From: Spirochaetaceae bacterium
GTDB taxonomy: Bacteria > Spirochaetota > Spirochaetia > SZUA-6 > Bin103
Reading direction: 5' to 3'
Length of the DNA stretch: 64,000 nucleotides
NCBI GenBank assembly: GCA_028820215.1
Contig: JAPPKD010000122.1
Coordinates: 18,657-82,656, forward strand
Shown here: positions 16,716-24,562 of the stretch, in pieces
Numbering within the stretch: the first letter of the stretch is position 1
How the letters are laid out: the number at the start of each line of letters is the position of its first letter
Translations under genes and position numbers: made by a program
The notes under the pieces: generated by a model
Seen by the model: the letters and a program-made list of their open reading frames with translations, nothing else
Database searches by the model: none
Told to the model about the DNA's origin: nothing

Positions 16716-17623
16716 GTCCAGCGCCCGCCGCCGCCGGCGACGTGCGGCTGGCGAAGTTCGATCCGCTTTCGCGGGTGCTGTTCTTCGACGACTTCGACGA
16801 GGGCATCAACGGCTGGTGCGAGCTGGTCGGCAACCACGACAACAACCTCGACAACATCCGCCCACTGGTGCGCGATTTGCGGCCGGCACAGCTCTCCACC
16901 TGCACCTTCTTCGACATTGGCACGCACGGCAGCTTCGACGGGGTCTACTCGCTGAAGCTGGCCACCCGGCCTCGCGTCAACCACATGAACCAGCTCATCA
17001 AGCGCGTCAGCTACGTGCGGCGCGGGCTGGTGCGGCTGGAGACGTGGTTCACCTACAAGGCGGAGACGGTGTTCGACCCGTCGCCCACCAGCCCGAAGCA
17101 GTGGGACGGCAACTACCACCCGGTGGAGGCGATGTTCGGCGACTTCTGCTTCAGCAACGACGTCAACGACGGCCCGGACGGCAAGCGCCACCACTGCGCG
17201 CTGCGCTACGTCAACACCGACTTCGAGGGCAACTTCGTCCGCAAGTGGATGTACAAGACTTCCCTGCAGGTGACCACCAAGATGCAGCTCGCCGGCATGC
17301 CGACGCCGACCGACTATCACACCGTGCAACCCGACGACTGGGGGGAGGTGCCCGGCGGCGCGTTCTCCCTCTGCCACAACGAGGTGCCGACCAAGATCAA
17401 CTGGAACTACCTGAGCTGGACCTTCGACACCGACGCGCGCCGCAACGTGGAGCTGCGCGTGAACGACCGGACGATGGACCTGCGCGATCTGCCCGTGCCC
17501 GTGTACGACCACGAGTACTACGGCTGCGACCGCCTGCTGAACTTCTGCATCGACGTGCGCACGCACCTGCCGGTGCGCAACTTCCTGTTCCTGGACTCGG
17601 TCCTGGTCAGCGTGGACTGGTGA
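16703..17623 (+). CDS. Uncharacterised protein, possibly a beta-sandwich carbohydrate-active or binding domain
   Basis: A 306-residue soluble protein. I recognise no enzyme signature. It begins with F-D-P-L-S-R-V-L-F-F-D-D-F-D-E-G-I-N-G-W and contains T-H-G-S-F-D-G-V-Y-S-L-K-L near 75, R-L-E-T-W-F-T-Y-K near 114 and a long aromatic-rich beta region, the pattern of a concanavalin-like jelly roll (similar 'F-x-D-F-x-x-G-x-x-G-W' openings occur in such domains). It may belong to a DUF family restricted to sugar-utilisation loci, which I cannot verify. Start ATG 16703 overlaps the lyase-like gene; GTG 16712 is an alternative giving a GTGA overlap. The next gene starts 1 nt after its stop. Confidence 0.7.
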   Translation: MDDVSPAPAAAGDVRLAKFDPLSRVLFFDDFDEGINGWCELVGNHDNNLDNIRPLVRDLRPAQLSTCTFFDIGTHGSFDGVYSLKLATRPRVNHMNQLIKRVSYVRRGLVRLETWFTYKAETVFDPSPTSPKQWDGNYHPVEAMFGDFCFSNDVNDGPDGKRHHCALRYVNTDFEGNFVRKWMYKTSLQVTTKMQLAGMPTPTDYHTVQPDDWGEVPGGAFSLCHNEVPTKINWNYLSWTFDTDARRNVELRVNDRTMDLRDLPVPVYDHEYYGCDRLLNFCIDVRTHLPVRNFLFLDSVLVSVDW

Positions 17624-17624
17624 G

Positions 17625-17960
17625 ATGCTGCGCCGTTTTCATACCGCCGTCCTGGAGAAGAACGAGACCTACGGTAAGGCGTTCGACACCGAGCCCATGG
17701 AATGTGGCTGGGCGAGCGAGGCGACCTGGTTCCTGCGGGTCGCGGAGCTGGATGCCGGCACCACGTTTCGGGTGCAGGCGCAGGTGTCCCCGGACGGCCT
17801 CGGCTGGTGCGACAAGGAGGGGGTGGCGCTGGCGGTCCCCGGTATCGGGCTCCACCAGTTGGAGGTCCGCCACTTCGGCGGCTGGCTGCGGCTGCGCTGC
17901 GACGTGCGCGGCGACGCGCCGCGCGTGAAGCTCACGGTCTACCTGGCGCTCAAGGAGTAG
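17625..17960 (+). CDS. Small uncharacterised protein coupled to the preceding gene
   Basis: A 111-residue protein starting 1 nt after the previous stop (TGA-G-ATG), implying translational coupling. It has no signal peptide or membrane segment. The alternating pattern (W-F-L-R-V-A-E-L, F-R-V-Q-A-Q-V-S-P-D-G, L-E-V-R-H-F-G-G-W-L-R-L-R-C-D-V, V-K-L-T-V-Y-L-A-L-K) suggests an all-beta sandwich. I do not recognise a family. Being third in an operon with a PL22-like lyase and another beta-rich protein, it could be an accessory or subunit protein; that is inference. Confidence 0.65.
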   Translation: MLRRFHTAVLEKNETYGKAFDTEPMECGWASEATWFLRVAELDAGTTFRVQAQVSPDGLGWCDKEGVALAVPGIGLHQLEVRHFGGWLRLRCDVRGDAPRVKLTVYLALKE

Positions 17961-17982
17961 TTCGCGTGAGGCCGCCGGCGGG

Positions 17983-18012
17983 TTGACGCTGCACGCAGCC
18001 CAGCAACACACT
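17983..18012 (+). promoter_or_regulatory. Possible promoter of the second GH-like propeller gene
   Basis: TTGACG (17983-17988) and CACACT (18007-18012) are separated by 18 bp. The -35 matches consensus at 5 of 6 positions; the -10 has the CAnnnT form seen at other promoters in the window. A leader of roughly 57 nt would follow, with a GGAGG ribosome site at 18063-18067 before ATG 18076. Confidence 0.35.
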
Positions 18013-18075
18013 CCGAATTCGTTCGTCCTGGATTCGTGGCGCTGTCGCATTCCCCTGAACACGGAGGCAACGGAA

Positions 18076-19566
18076 ATGTCCGATGCAACATGCACGAGCG
18101 ACTGGCAGGAACGGCATGTGGAGACCGGATTCTATCCGCCGGTGACCTATCTTCTGATCGACGACCTGCACATTCGCAGGATGGAGGGCGTGCAGCGCGC
18201 GCTGTGCGAGCCGCAGAAGCATCCAGAGCCTGTCGTCCAGGCCCGGAAGCCTTGGGAAGGAGAGGGCGTGTGGATGCACAACGGGTGGCTTTACGACCGC
18301 GATGAAAAGGTATTCAAGCTGTGGTACCACTGTCACGACCCCAGCTTCTACGACGAATACCCGGACCTGGGGTGGAACTATCGCCGCGCCTACGCGGTTT
18401 CGGCAGACGCGCTGACCTGGGAAAAGCCGGAGCTGGGTGTCGTACGGTGGCAGGGAAGCACCCGCAACAACCTGGTGGACTTTCCTCCGGCCGGCGGTGA
18501 CGGCCCGAACGCCAACGTGTTCAAGAATCCGCGGGACGGCGATCCCAACCGCCGCTACCTGTCCTTGAGTTCGGAACGCCACCCCCGCGAACCGGGCGAA
18601 AAAGCCATCACGTGGCCGGGCGGTCCGGATCCGAAAGACGATCCCAACGGGCGCGGCTTTTACCTCTGCGACTCGCCAGACGGCTTTACCTGGACCCGGC
18701 GGCCGCGACCCATCATGAGCCACGCGCTGTGCATGGACGGGCCTACCGTTCACGGGTTCGACGAAGACCTGAACGCGTGGATACTGTGGTGGCGTCCGCG
18801 CATCGGACCGAAATTCCGAACCATGGGCATCAGCATCGCACGCGATCTTGAGAAGATCCCGTACCCGCAGATGGCGCTGGTGCCCGACGAAGAGGATGCG
18901 CCCGGCACCGAGTTTGACCGTTGCGCATCGATCAAGGTTTCGGGCGGATACGTCGCGCTGGTGCGCACTCTGTTTCCCGAATACAATCGCCGCGAATCGA
19001 GGGATTTTCGGCACATCCACTGCCAACTGGCTTTCAGCCGGGATGCACGCACATGGAGTCGGCCGGCCGGTCGCCAGTCCATGTTGACCGTCGGCGAACC
19101 GGGCACCTGGGACGAACTGCTCATCACGCCGGCAAACCCGATCCAGGTCGGTGACGACATCTACATTCTGTATCAAGCGGGTCGCGGCGAGACGCAGCGT
19201 GGGATCGGATTGGCCACACTCAAACGCGATCGCTGGGCAGCGATCGAACCGGTCCACATCCATGGGGTGTTGAGAACCCACCCGATCAGTTGGGCCAGTC
19301 GTCAGCTGCGTATCAACGCCGACGCCACTGGCGGTTCGATTCGTGCCGAGCTTCTGGATGTTGCAGACAAACCCGTTCCAGGCTTCACGATGGGCGATTG
19401 CGATCCGGTCAGCGGCGACAGCCTCGACCACACGATGAGTTGGGGAGGGAAATCTCAGCTTCCGGACGATGTGATTGGCGCCGCGTACCTGGAAGGGACG
19501 CCGGGTCGAGTCATGTCGATTCGATTCGACATCGATCGTGCCAGGTTGTTCTCGTTTTCGTGCTGA
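18076..19566 (+). CDS. GH32/43-like beta-propeller protein (paralogue)
   Basis: A 496-residue paralogue of 8088-9617, sharing the L-I-D-D-L-H-I-R-R-M-E-G opening, W-x-x-x-x-K-V-F-K-L-W-Y blade, Y-A-V-S-A-D-A-L-T-W blade and the R-I-N-A-D-A-T-G-G-S-I-x-A-E-L near the C-terminus, so the two align end to end. No signal peptide. ATG 18076 is preceded by GGAGG at 18063-18067. Its base composition is less GC-rich than that of the flanking genes, and its 3' end abuts a broken rhamnulokinase fragment, both of which suggest insertion by transfer or rearrangement. Substrate unknown. Confidence 0.75.
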   Translation: MSDATCTSDWQERHVETGFYPPVTYLLIDDLHIRRMEGVQRALCEPQKHPEPVVQARKPWEGEGVWMHNGWLYDRDEKVFKLWYHCHDPSFYDEYPDLGWNYRRAYAVSADALTWEKPELGVVRWQGSTRNNLVDFPPAGGDGPNANVFKNPRDGDPNRRYLSLSSERHPREPGEKAITWPGGPDPKDDPNGRGFYLCDSPDGFTWTRRPRPIMSHALCMDGPTVHGFDEDLNAWILWWRPRIGPKFRTMGISIARDLEKIPYPQMALVPDEEDAPGTEFDRCASIKVSGGYVALVRTLFPEYNRRESRDFRHIHCQLAFSRDARTWSRPAGRQSMLTVGEPGTWDELLITPANPIQVGDDIYILYQAGRGETQRGIGLATLKRDRWAAIEPVHIHGVLRTHPISWASRQLRINADATGGSIRAELLDVADKPVPGFTMGDCDPVSGDSLDHTMSWGGKSQLPDDVIGAAYLEGTPGRVMSIRFDIDRARLFSFSC

Positions 19567-19570
19567 AACA

Positions 19571-19723
19571 CTGCAGGTCCCAGGTGAGCCGCTCGCCTTG
19601 CTCCCGCAGCGGCGTTGGAAACCGGTGCACCTCCTCTACCTGCAGCCGGACGTCGGCGAGGGTGCCCAGCATCGCGCGGCCGCTGCCTGCGCCCAGATCG
19701 AACGCCAGGTGGGTACTTGCCAT
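19571..19723 (-). pseudogene. rhaB: Rhamnulokinase (rhaB-like) N-terminal remnant
   Basis: On the minus strand, ATG 19723 opens 51 codons that read as the start of an FGGY-family rhamnulokinase: the phosphate-loop segment A-F-D-L-G-A-G-S-G-R-A-M-L-G (7-20), then E-E-V-H-R-F-P (30-36) and R-L-T-W-D-L-Q (45-51). At about 19570 the homology stops and the frame continues into the antisense of the end of the propeller gene. Intact rhamnulokinases are about 480 residues, so roughly 90 percent is missing. The breakpoint lies within a few bases of the stop of 18076-19566. Confidence 0.75.
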
Positions 19724-19767
19724 CGGAGACGCTGGCCTCGAGGGTACCGTGCGGGAGAGTATCCGGC

Positions 19768-20550
19768 ATGGCGATCGACAGCAGAAGACGTCGCGCGGCG
19801 GCCGTCACCGGCGGGGCGGCCGGCATCGGCCTGGCGACCTGCCGGGAATTCCTGTGTCGAGGCATGGCCGTGGCGATCGTGGACCGCGACGCGGAGGCGG
19901 CTGGACGGACAGCGGAGGAGTTGCGGGCCACGGTGGCCGACAGTTCCCAGCAGGTGATCCCGGCGACGGCCGACGTGCGCGACAGCGCGGCGGTGGACGC
20001 TGCCATCGCGGCGGCGGTCGACGAGCTTGGCGGACTGGACGTGCTGGTCAACTGCGCCGGCATCACCGACCGGGCGCCCGCGGCGGAGATGACCGACGCG
20101 TCCTGGACCCGCATGCTGGACGTCCACATGTCGGGCACGTTCCGGTGCTGCCGGGCCGCGTTCGCGGCGCTGCGCGATTCCGACACTGCGGCGATCGTCA
20201 ACATGTCCTCGGTCGGCGCCCACCTGGGGTTCCCGCTGCGCGCCTCCTATTGTGCGGCCAAGAGCGGCATCGAGGCGCTCACGCGCACGCTGGCGGTGGA
20301 GTGGGCCGCGCACGGCATCCGCGTCAACGCCGTGGCGCCGACCTGGGTGCGCACCTTCATCCTGGAGGACGCAGTGGCCAGGGGCGTGCTGGACGAGGCC
20401 AAGATCGAGTCGATCACGCCGCTCGGCGGGGTGGTCGAACCGTTCGAGGTGGCCAAGGCGATCGCCTTTCTGGCCTCGGCCGACGCCCGCATGATCACCG
20501 GGCAGTCGCTGGTGATCGACGGCGGCCTCGTGATCAACCCCCACGTCTGA
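19768..20550 (+). CDS. SDR-family dehydrogenase/reductase
   Basis: A 260-residue classical short-chain dehydrogenase. The cofactor motif T-G-G-A-A-G-I-G is at 14-21, the N-C-A-G motif near 92-95, the catalytic Ser in N-M-S-S-V-G near 146 and Y-C-A-A-K near 158-162, with the C-terminal Q-S-L-V-I-D-G-G. It reduces or oxidises a sugar or keto acid with NAD(P). The chosen ATG follows GGGAGAG; a TACCGT lies at 19745-19750. In hexuronate or rhamnose loci such enzymes act on fuconate, rhamnonate or ketouronates, which is only suggestive here. It is convergent with the VapBC module. Confidence 0.9.
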   Translation: MAIDSRRRRAAAVTGGAAGIGLATCREFLCRGMAVAIVDRDAEAAGRTAEELRATVADSSQQVIPATADVRDSAAVDAAIAAAVDELGGLDVLVNCAGITDRAPAAEMTDASWTRMLDVHMSGTFRCCRAAFAALRDSDTAAIVNMSSVGAHLGFPLRASYCAAKSGIEALTRTLAVEWAAHGIRVNAVAPTWVRTFILEDAVARGVLDEAKIESITPLGGVVEPFEVAKAIAFLASADARMITGQSLVIDGGLVINPHV

Positions 20551-20568
20551 GCCGCCCCCGGCGGCGGC

Positions 20569-20964
20569 TCATCCGATGACCTGCACGTCGGCGCGATGGC
20601 CGTGAGCCGTGGCAAGACGGCTGTCGGCGGTCAGCAGCGGCGCGTCCAGCGTCTCGGCCAACGCGACGTAGAGCGCGTCGTATGCGCCGACGCTGTGGCG
20701 CAGTTCCCAGACCCGGCCCAGAAGCGGCCGGTGGTCGTGCCGATGGATGATGAGGTCGCGCAGGATGCTCATCATCTCCGCGCCGCGCTCCGTGTCGATG
20801 TCCTCCGCGAGCGTATACCTGCGCACCACGTGCGCCACCTCCGCATCCAGGAGATGGGGGCTGTGCACGGTCGAAGTCGTGGTCTGGACGTAAGGTGTGA
20901 TTCGAACCCCCGCCACGGTGTGCAGGAGCATCTCCACGATCGCCGACGCATCGACGACGATCAC
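20569..20964 (-). CDS. vapC: VapC-like PIN-domain toxin
   Basis: A 131-residue PIN ribonuclease. The acidic site is complete: Asp5 (V-V-D-A-S-A), Glu42 (L-D-A-E-V), Asp96 (A-Y-D-A-L-Y) and Asp114 (L-T-A-D-S-R). VapC toxins cleave tRNA or rRNA with Mg2+ and are held inactive by VapB. Its ATG overlaps the antitoxin stop by 4 bp (20961-20964), the usual vapBC coupling. It looks intact. Confidence 0.92.
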   Translation of the reverse strand: MIVVDASAIVEMLLHTVAGVRITPYVQTTTSTVHSPHLLDAEVAHVVRRYTLAEDIDTERGAEMMSILRDLIIHRHDHRPLLGRVWELRHSVGAYDALYVALAETLDAPLLTADSRLATAHGHRADVQVIG

Positions 20965-21191
20965 CGTTCGTCACGCGTCCGCTGCAATGCCTCGACCACA
21001 CTCTCTCGCGGCGTGACCGGCTTCAGTCGCTCGATCCGTGCCGTCAGTTCCTGTGGCGTGGGCACCGATGCCTGGACGGTTATCTGTTCGAGGAGGTAGG
21101 CGGAGAGTGACATGCCGGCCATCGCCGCGCGTGCCTTGAGCTTGCGGTGAAGAGGTTCGGGCACGTTACGGATCTGGATCATCTTGTGCAT
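20961..21191 (-). CDS. vapB: VapB/FitA-like ribbon-helix-helix antitoxin
   Basis: A 76-residue antitoxin: an N-terminal ribbon-helix-helix segment (M-I-Q-I-R-N-V-P-E-P-L-H-R-K-L-K, then A-A-M-A-G-M-S-L-S-A-Y-L-L) for DNA binding and dimerisation, and a C-terminal toxin-wrapping tail. ATG 21191 is chosen because a near-consensus promoter (TTGACA, 17 bp, CATGCT) ends exactly 6 nt before it and a perfect palindrome overlaps that promoter; ATG 21182 is an alternative. An upstream extension to 21221 would put coding sequence across the operator and is unlikely. Confidence 0.9.
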   Translation of the reverse strand: MHKMIQIRNVPEPLHRKLKARAAMAGMSLSAYLLEQITVQASVPTPQELTARIERLKPVTPRESVVEALQRTRDER

Positions 21192-21197
21192 GCGACT

Positions 21198-21226
21198 AGC
21201 ATGTGGACATGTGATACACATGTCAA
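21198..21226 (-). promoter_or_regulatory. vapBC promoter with overlapping perfect operator
   Basis: On the minus strand the -35 TTGACA (21226-21221) is perfect, the spacer is 17 bp, the -10-like hexamer is CATGCT (21203-21198), and 6 nt later comes ATG 21191. The perfect inverted repeat GACATGTG-ATA-CACATGTC (21206-21224) covers the -35 and spacer. An RHH antitoxin dimer or VapBC complex bound there would block RNA polymerase, the standard autoregulation of this family. The binding itself is inferred. Confidence 0.75.
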
Positions 21227-21290
21227 AGCCAGAGAATCAGTCCCGCCGCACACCGACCGGCGATCTCTGGCGGCATGCGGGGAGGTCGCG

Positions 21291-21296
21291 TACAGT
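21291..21296 (+). promoter_or_regulatory. -10-like hexamer 6 nt before a start codon
   Basis: TACAGT (21291-21296) is followed by GAAGCG and ATG 21303, with no Shine-Dalgarno. It fits the leaderless arrangement repeated across the window and fixes the start of the BNR gene. No convincing -35 was seen. Confidence 0.42.
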
Positions 21297-21302
21297 GAAG
21301 CG

Positions 21303-22538
21303 ATGAAGATTGCCTCGAAAGAGGTATTCGTACCGTCCCCGGGCGCCGGCGTCGGGGTGGCAGGCGGTGCCTACTACACGCGCGCCACAGGCCACGAGCT
21401 GGTGAGCATCCACACCCATCACTCCCGCTCCGACACCGCGGATGTCGCCCTGTACCGCCGTTCCGACGACGGCGGGGCCACTTGGGGACCGGTGAGCGAG
21501 GTGGCGACCGGCGGACCGCGCGCCGGCGGCATGTGGCGGCGGTATCCCCGGGCCGGGCACGTGGATGCCGCCACCGACCGGTACGTCACCCTGCGCGTCC
21601 AGGGGGTGTTGCCCACCGACGAGCCGCTGGAGGGGATGCGGCAGTGGCAACTCCACTACGCCGTGTCGGCAGACGGCGGGCGAACCGATCTGGTCGACGA
21701 GCCGGTGGTGCACGACGGCCGCGACCGGGACGGCGTGCCGTTCGACGCCGAGCACCCGCTGCCGGGCGTGTGGCGCGGCCGGAACGGGGTGATGCTGGGT
21801 GACCTGACCTGTCTGCCGCTCACGCTGCGCGGTGGAAGCGACGCAGGCGACATCCTGGTGCCGTGCCAGATCTGCCCGGTGGGACCCGACGGCACCTACC
21901 ACAACAAGGGGGGCGACTACACCTTCCACGACTCGGCGGTGCTGCACGGACGCTGGGTGGATGGCGGGCCGCGCCTGCGGTGGCGGCTGTCGGAGCGCGT
22001 CATCGGCGATCCGGAGCGCTCCACGCGCGGGTTCCTGGAAGGGACCATCGCCGAGCTGGCTCCCGGGCGCGTGCTGATGGTGATGCGCGGCTCCAACGAG
22101 GTGCGGCCGGAGCTGCCGGGCTATCGCTGGTACGCGATCTCCGAGGACTGCGGCTGGACCTTCACCGACGCGCAACCGTGGACGGACACGGCAGGCCGGC
22201 CGCTGCACTCGCCCAGCTCCTGCTCGCAACTGCTCGACCACTCGGACGGGCGGCTGTTCTGGATCGGCAACCTGTGCAAGGGCAACCCGCGCGGCAACAG
22301 CCCGCGCTACCCGATCGTGATCGCGGAGGTGGAGCGCGACAGCGGCCTGCTCGATCGGGACACGCTCATGGTGATCGACGGCCGCCAGCCGGGCGAGTCC
22401 GAGCGCCTCACGCTCTCCAACTTCTACGCGCGCGAGGAGCGGGGCTCGGGTGACATCCTGCTCTACCTGCCGCGCTACTTTGCGCGGGAGAGATCCTTCA
22501 CGGCCGACAACATGGTGTACCGGATCGCGGTGGACTGA
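21303..22538 (+). CDS. BNR/Asp-box sialidase-like protein
   Basis: A 411-residue protein without a signal peptide, built as a six-bladed propeller of the sialidase fold. Asp-box-like turns are R-R-S-D-D-G-G-A-T-W-G near 57-67 and S-E-D-C-G-W-T-F near 281-288. The paired-Arg signatures of true sialidases are not obvious, so hydrolysis of sialic acid is doubtful; many such proteins in polysaccharide loci act on other glycans or are lyases. It is followed 4 bp later by the first heparinase-like gene, so they probably form one transcript with 24563. Confidence 0.78.
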   Translation: MKIASKEVFVPSPGAGVGVAGGAYYTRATGHELVSIHTHHSRSDTADVALYRRSDDGGATWGPVSEVATGGPRAGGMWRRYPRAGHVDAATDRYVTLRVQGVLPTDEPLEGMRQWQLHYAVSADGGRTDLVDEPVVHDGRDRDGVPFDAEHPLPGVWRGRNGVMLGDLTCLPLTLRGGSDAGDILVPCQICPVGPDGTYHNKGGDYTFHDSAVLHGRWVDGGPRLRWRLSERVIGDPERSTRGFLEGTIAELAPGRVLMVMRGSNEVRPELPGYRWYAISEDCGWTFTDAQPWTDTAGRPLHSPSSCSQLLDHSDGRLFWIGNLCKGNPRGNSPRYPIVIAEVERDSGLLDRDTLMVIDGRQPGESERLTLSNFYAREERGSGDILLYLPRYFARERSFTADNMVYRIAVD

Positions 22539-22542
22539 TCCG

Positions 22543-24552
22543 ATGTGTGCCGAACGGATGAGCCCCGAGCACCCACGGCTGCACGTGACGGCCGGCTCCT
22601 ACCCGGGACTGCTGTCGCGGGACGAGTTGCGGCGCGGCGTGACCGACGGGCCGGGGCGCGAGCTCTGGCACACGCTGCAGGGCGAGGTCGAGCGCCGAGC
22701 GGCACAGCCTCCGTACGATCCCGGCACGCCCCTGCCGGGACGGCAGGCCGGGGCCGCGGAGCGGCATGAGAATGACTACCCCCTGTCCGAGGCCGCGCTC
22801 CAGCGGGTCACCGACGCGGCGTTGGCCTGGCTGATAGACGAGCGCGCGGCGCACCGCGACGACGCCCTGCGGCAGCTCGAATGGATGTTCGACCCGGAGC
22901 CCTGGCCGGAGTGGCGCCACCCCGTGAACGCCGAGCGCGGCGTGGTCGCCGACCACCGCATCGGCTCGCACCTGCGCCAGCTTTCGATTGCCTACGACTG
23001 GCTCCATCCGGCGCTGCGGCCCGATCAGCGCGCCTGGCTGCTCGCCGGCATCCGCGAGCGGGCGCTGCAGCCGGTGCTGGACAGCCGCACGCGCGATGCG
23101 CACTGGGGCAACTACAACAACTGGACCGGCGTGATCGCTGCCGGCATGGGCACCGCCGGCCTTGCCATGGAAGGCGAGATCGACGAGGCCGGTGAGCTGA
23201 TCGAGGCCGCCATCGCCTACCAGCGCACCTACCTGAACACCCTCGGACCGGACGGCGAGTTCAACGAGTCGCCGGGATACGCCGCGTCGGTGCTCACCGC
23301 GATCCGCTTCTTCGAGGCGCTGCGCTATCACCGGGGGCGGCGCGCCGACGGCGAAGCGGGACTCGATGCGGAGCTGCGCGAACGGGTCGGCCGGTTCGGC
23401 CGCTGGTACGCCTACCACGTGATACTGCCGCGCGGGGTCGTGCCGTTCGGGGACGGCAATCCCGATGCGCGGCCGAACGCGGTGCAGATCGGGGTGATCG
23501 CCGAGCTGTGCGACGACCCGGTGCTGCGCTGGTTCTATCGCCGCCTGCAGCCGGTCAACGGCTACCCGAACCTGGCGCTGGAGCTGCTGACCGTGGCCCG
23601 CTCAGGAGAGGTGCAGGAGCCCGCCGGGCGGTGGCCGCTGGCGATGGCCTGGGACGCCTACGGCAAGAGCGTGATCAGCCGCTCCGACTGGGACCCCGCG
23701 GGGGCCGCCTGCCTGGTGTCCGCCAAGGCCGCCCACGGCTGGGAGGCGATGCGGGCGCGCGGCGAGACCTCCTCCTATCACATGGACTACGACGCCGGTC
23801 AGGTCTGCATCGCCTCCGGGAGCGAGCACCTGATCGTCGACCTGGGCTCCAGCGGCGGCTACGCGTCCTGGGGCGAGCGCGGGCGGTACTACGGCAAGGG
23901 GACCGCCGGCCACAACGTGCTGATGCTCGACGGCGCCACGACGCGGGAGCTGGGCGATCCGGTGCCGGAGATGACCGCGGCCGACTGCGATCCGGCGCGG
24001 GGCGCGTGGAGCCGGTTCGACCTGACCGGCATCTACGATGGCGCTGCGAGCGTCGTGCGCACGCTCGTGCACCTGTTGCCCGGCACGGTGGTCGTGCTGG
24101 ACGAAGCGGTCCTGGACGAAGAACGCGACGTATCGCTCCGCTGGCACACCGCCCACCCGTGCGAGCCGGAAGCGGACGGGAGCTTCGTCGTCAACGGCCG
24201 GAAGGCGAGTGCGACCGGCCGGATGGTGAGCTTGGCGGGCGAGGCCGCCTTCACCGCGGCGCGCCACCGGTACCACCCGCCGTACGACCGCGACTACTAC
24301 GGCACGAAGTTCGAGGACGGCCACCCCTACGTCGAGGCGTCCCTGCATGCCGACCGCGTGGTGCTGCTGACGCTGTTCTCCGTGGTCGCCGGCCGTCCGG
24401 GAGACGCGTGCCGTTGGCGGCAGGAAGCCGAAGGGTGGGCGATCGGCACGGGACCGGACCGGGTCAGCGTGGTGATCGGCCGGGAGACGCTCGACGTCAC
24501 CGGCGGCGCCGGCGCCCGCTGGCGCGTACCGCGAACCGCCCGCGCGTCCTGA
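22543..24552 (+). CDS. Heparinase II/III-family polysaccharide/oligosaccharide lyase, tandem copy 1
   Basis: A 669-residue protein with the two-part architecture of PL12/15/17/21-type lyases: an (alpha/alpha)-toroid N-terminal half (L-A-I-D-Y-like helices, for example N-Y-N-N-W-T-G near 190 and G-E-F-N-E-S-P-G-Y near 240) and a C-terminal beta-sandwich domain beginning near S-Y-H-M-D-Y-D-A-G-Q near 410 (the conserved His region), ending in R-Y-H-P-P-Y-D-R-D-Y. The active site of such lyases uses Asn/His/Tyr to cleave uronic-acid glycosidic bonds by beta-elimination. No signal peptide, so probably cytoplasmic. ATG 22558 is an alternative start aligned with copy 2. It shares a perfect 335-bp tract with the next gene. 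Confidence 0.85.
   Translation: MCAERMSPEHPRLHVTAGSYPGLLSRDELRRGVTDGPGRELWHTLQGEVERRAAQPPYDPGTPLPGRQAGAAERHENDYPLSEAALQRVTDAALAWLIDERAAHRDDALRQLEWMFDPEPWPEWRHPVNAERGVVADHRIGSHLRQLSIAYDWLHPALRPDQRAWLLAGIRERALQPVLDSRTRDAHWGNYNNWTGVIAAGMGTAGLAMEGEIDEAGELIEAAIAYQRTYLNTLGPDGEFNESPGYAASVLTAIRFFEALRYHRGRRADGEAGLDAELRERVGRFGRWYAYHVILPRGVVPFGDGNPDARPNAVQIGVIAELCDDPVLRWFYRRLQPVNGYPNLALELLTVARSGEVQEPAGRWPLAMAWDAYGKSVISRSDWDPAGAACLVSAKAAHGWEAMRARGETSSYHMDYDAGQVCIASGSEHLIVDLGSSGGYASWGERGRYYGKGTAGHNVLMLDGATTRELGDPVPEMTAADCDPARGAWSRFDLTGIYDGAASVVRTLVHLLPGTVVVLDEAVLDEERDVSLRWHTAHPCEPEADGSFVVNGRKASATGRMVSLAGEAAFTAARHRYHPPYDRDYYGTKFEDGHPYVEASLHADRVVLLTLFSVVAGRPGDACRWRQEAEGWAIGTGPDRVSVVIGRETLDVTGGAGARWRVPRTARAS
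23623..23957 (+). repeat. 335-bp identical tract, copy 1
   Basis: This stretch is base-for-base identical to 25637-25971, while sequence on both sides differs at many positions. It covers the junction of the toroid and the beta-sandwich domain, including the conserved His region, of the first heparinase-like gene. The sharp edges indicate recent gene conversion between the tandem copies. Confidence 0.93.
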
Positions 24553-24562
24553 TCCGGACAGG

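Noticed and set aside
21191..21221. Extended start of the VapB-like antitoxin at 21221
   Set aside because: The extension would run through the operator palindrome and promoter; the start at 21191 fits the promoter spacing.
21303..22538. True sialidase (neuraminidase) activity for the BNR proteins
   Set aside because: Asp-boxes show only the fold; the arginine triad and Tyr/Glu pair of sialidases cannot be identified, and the surroundings point to uronates.
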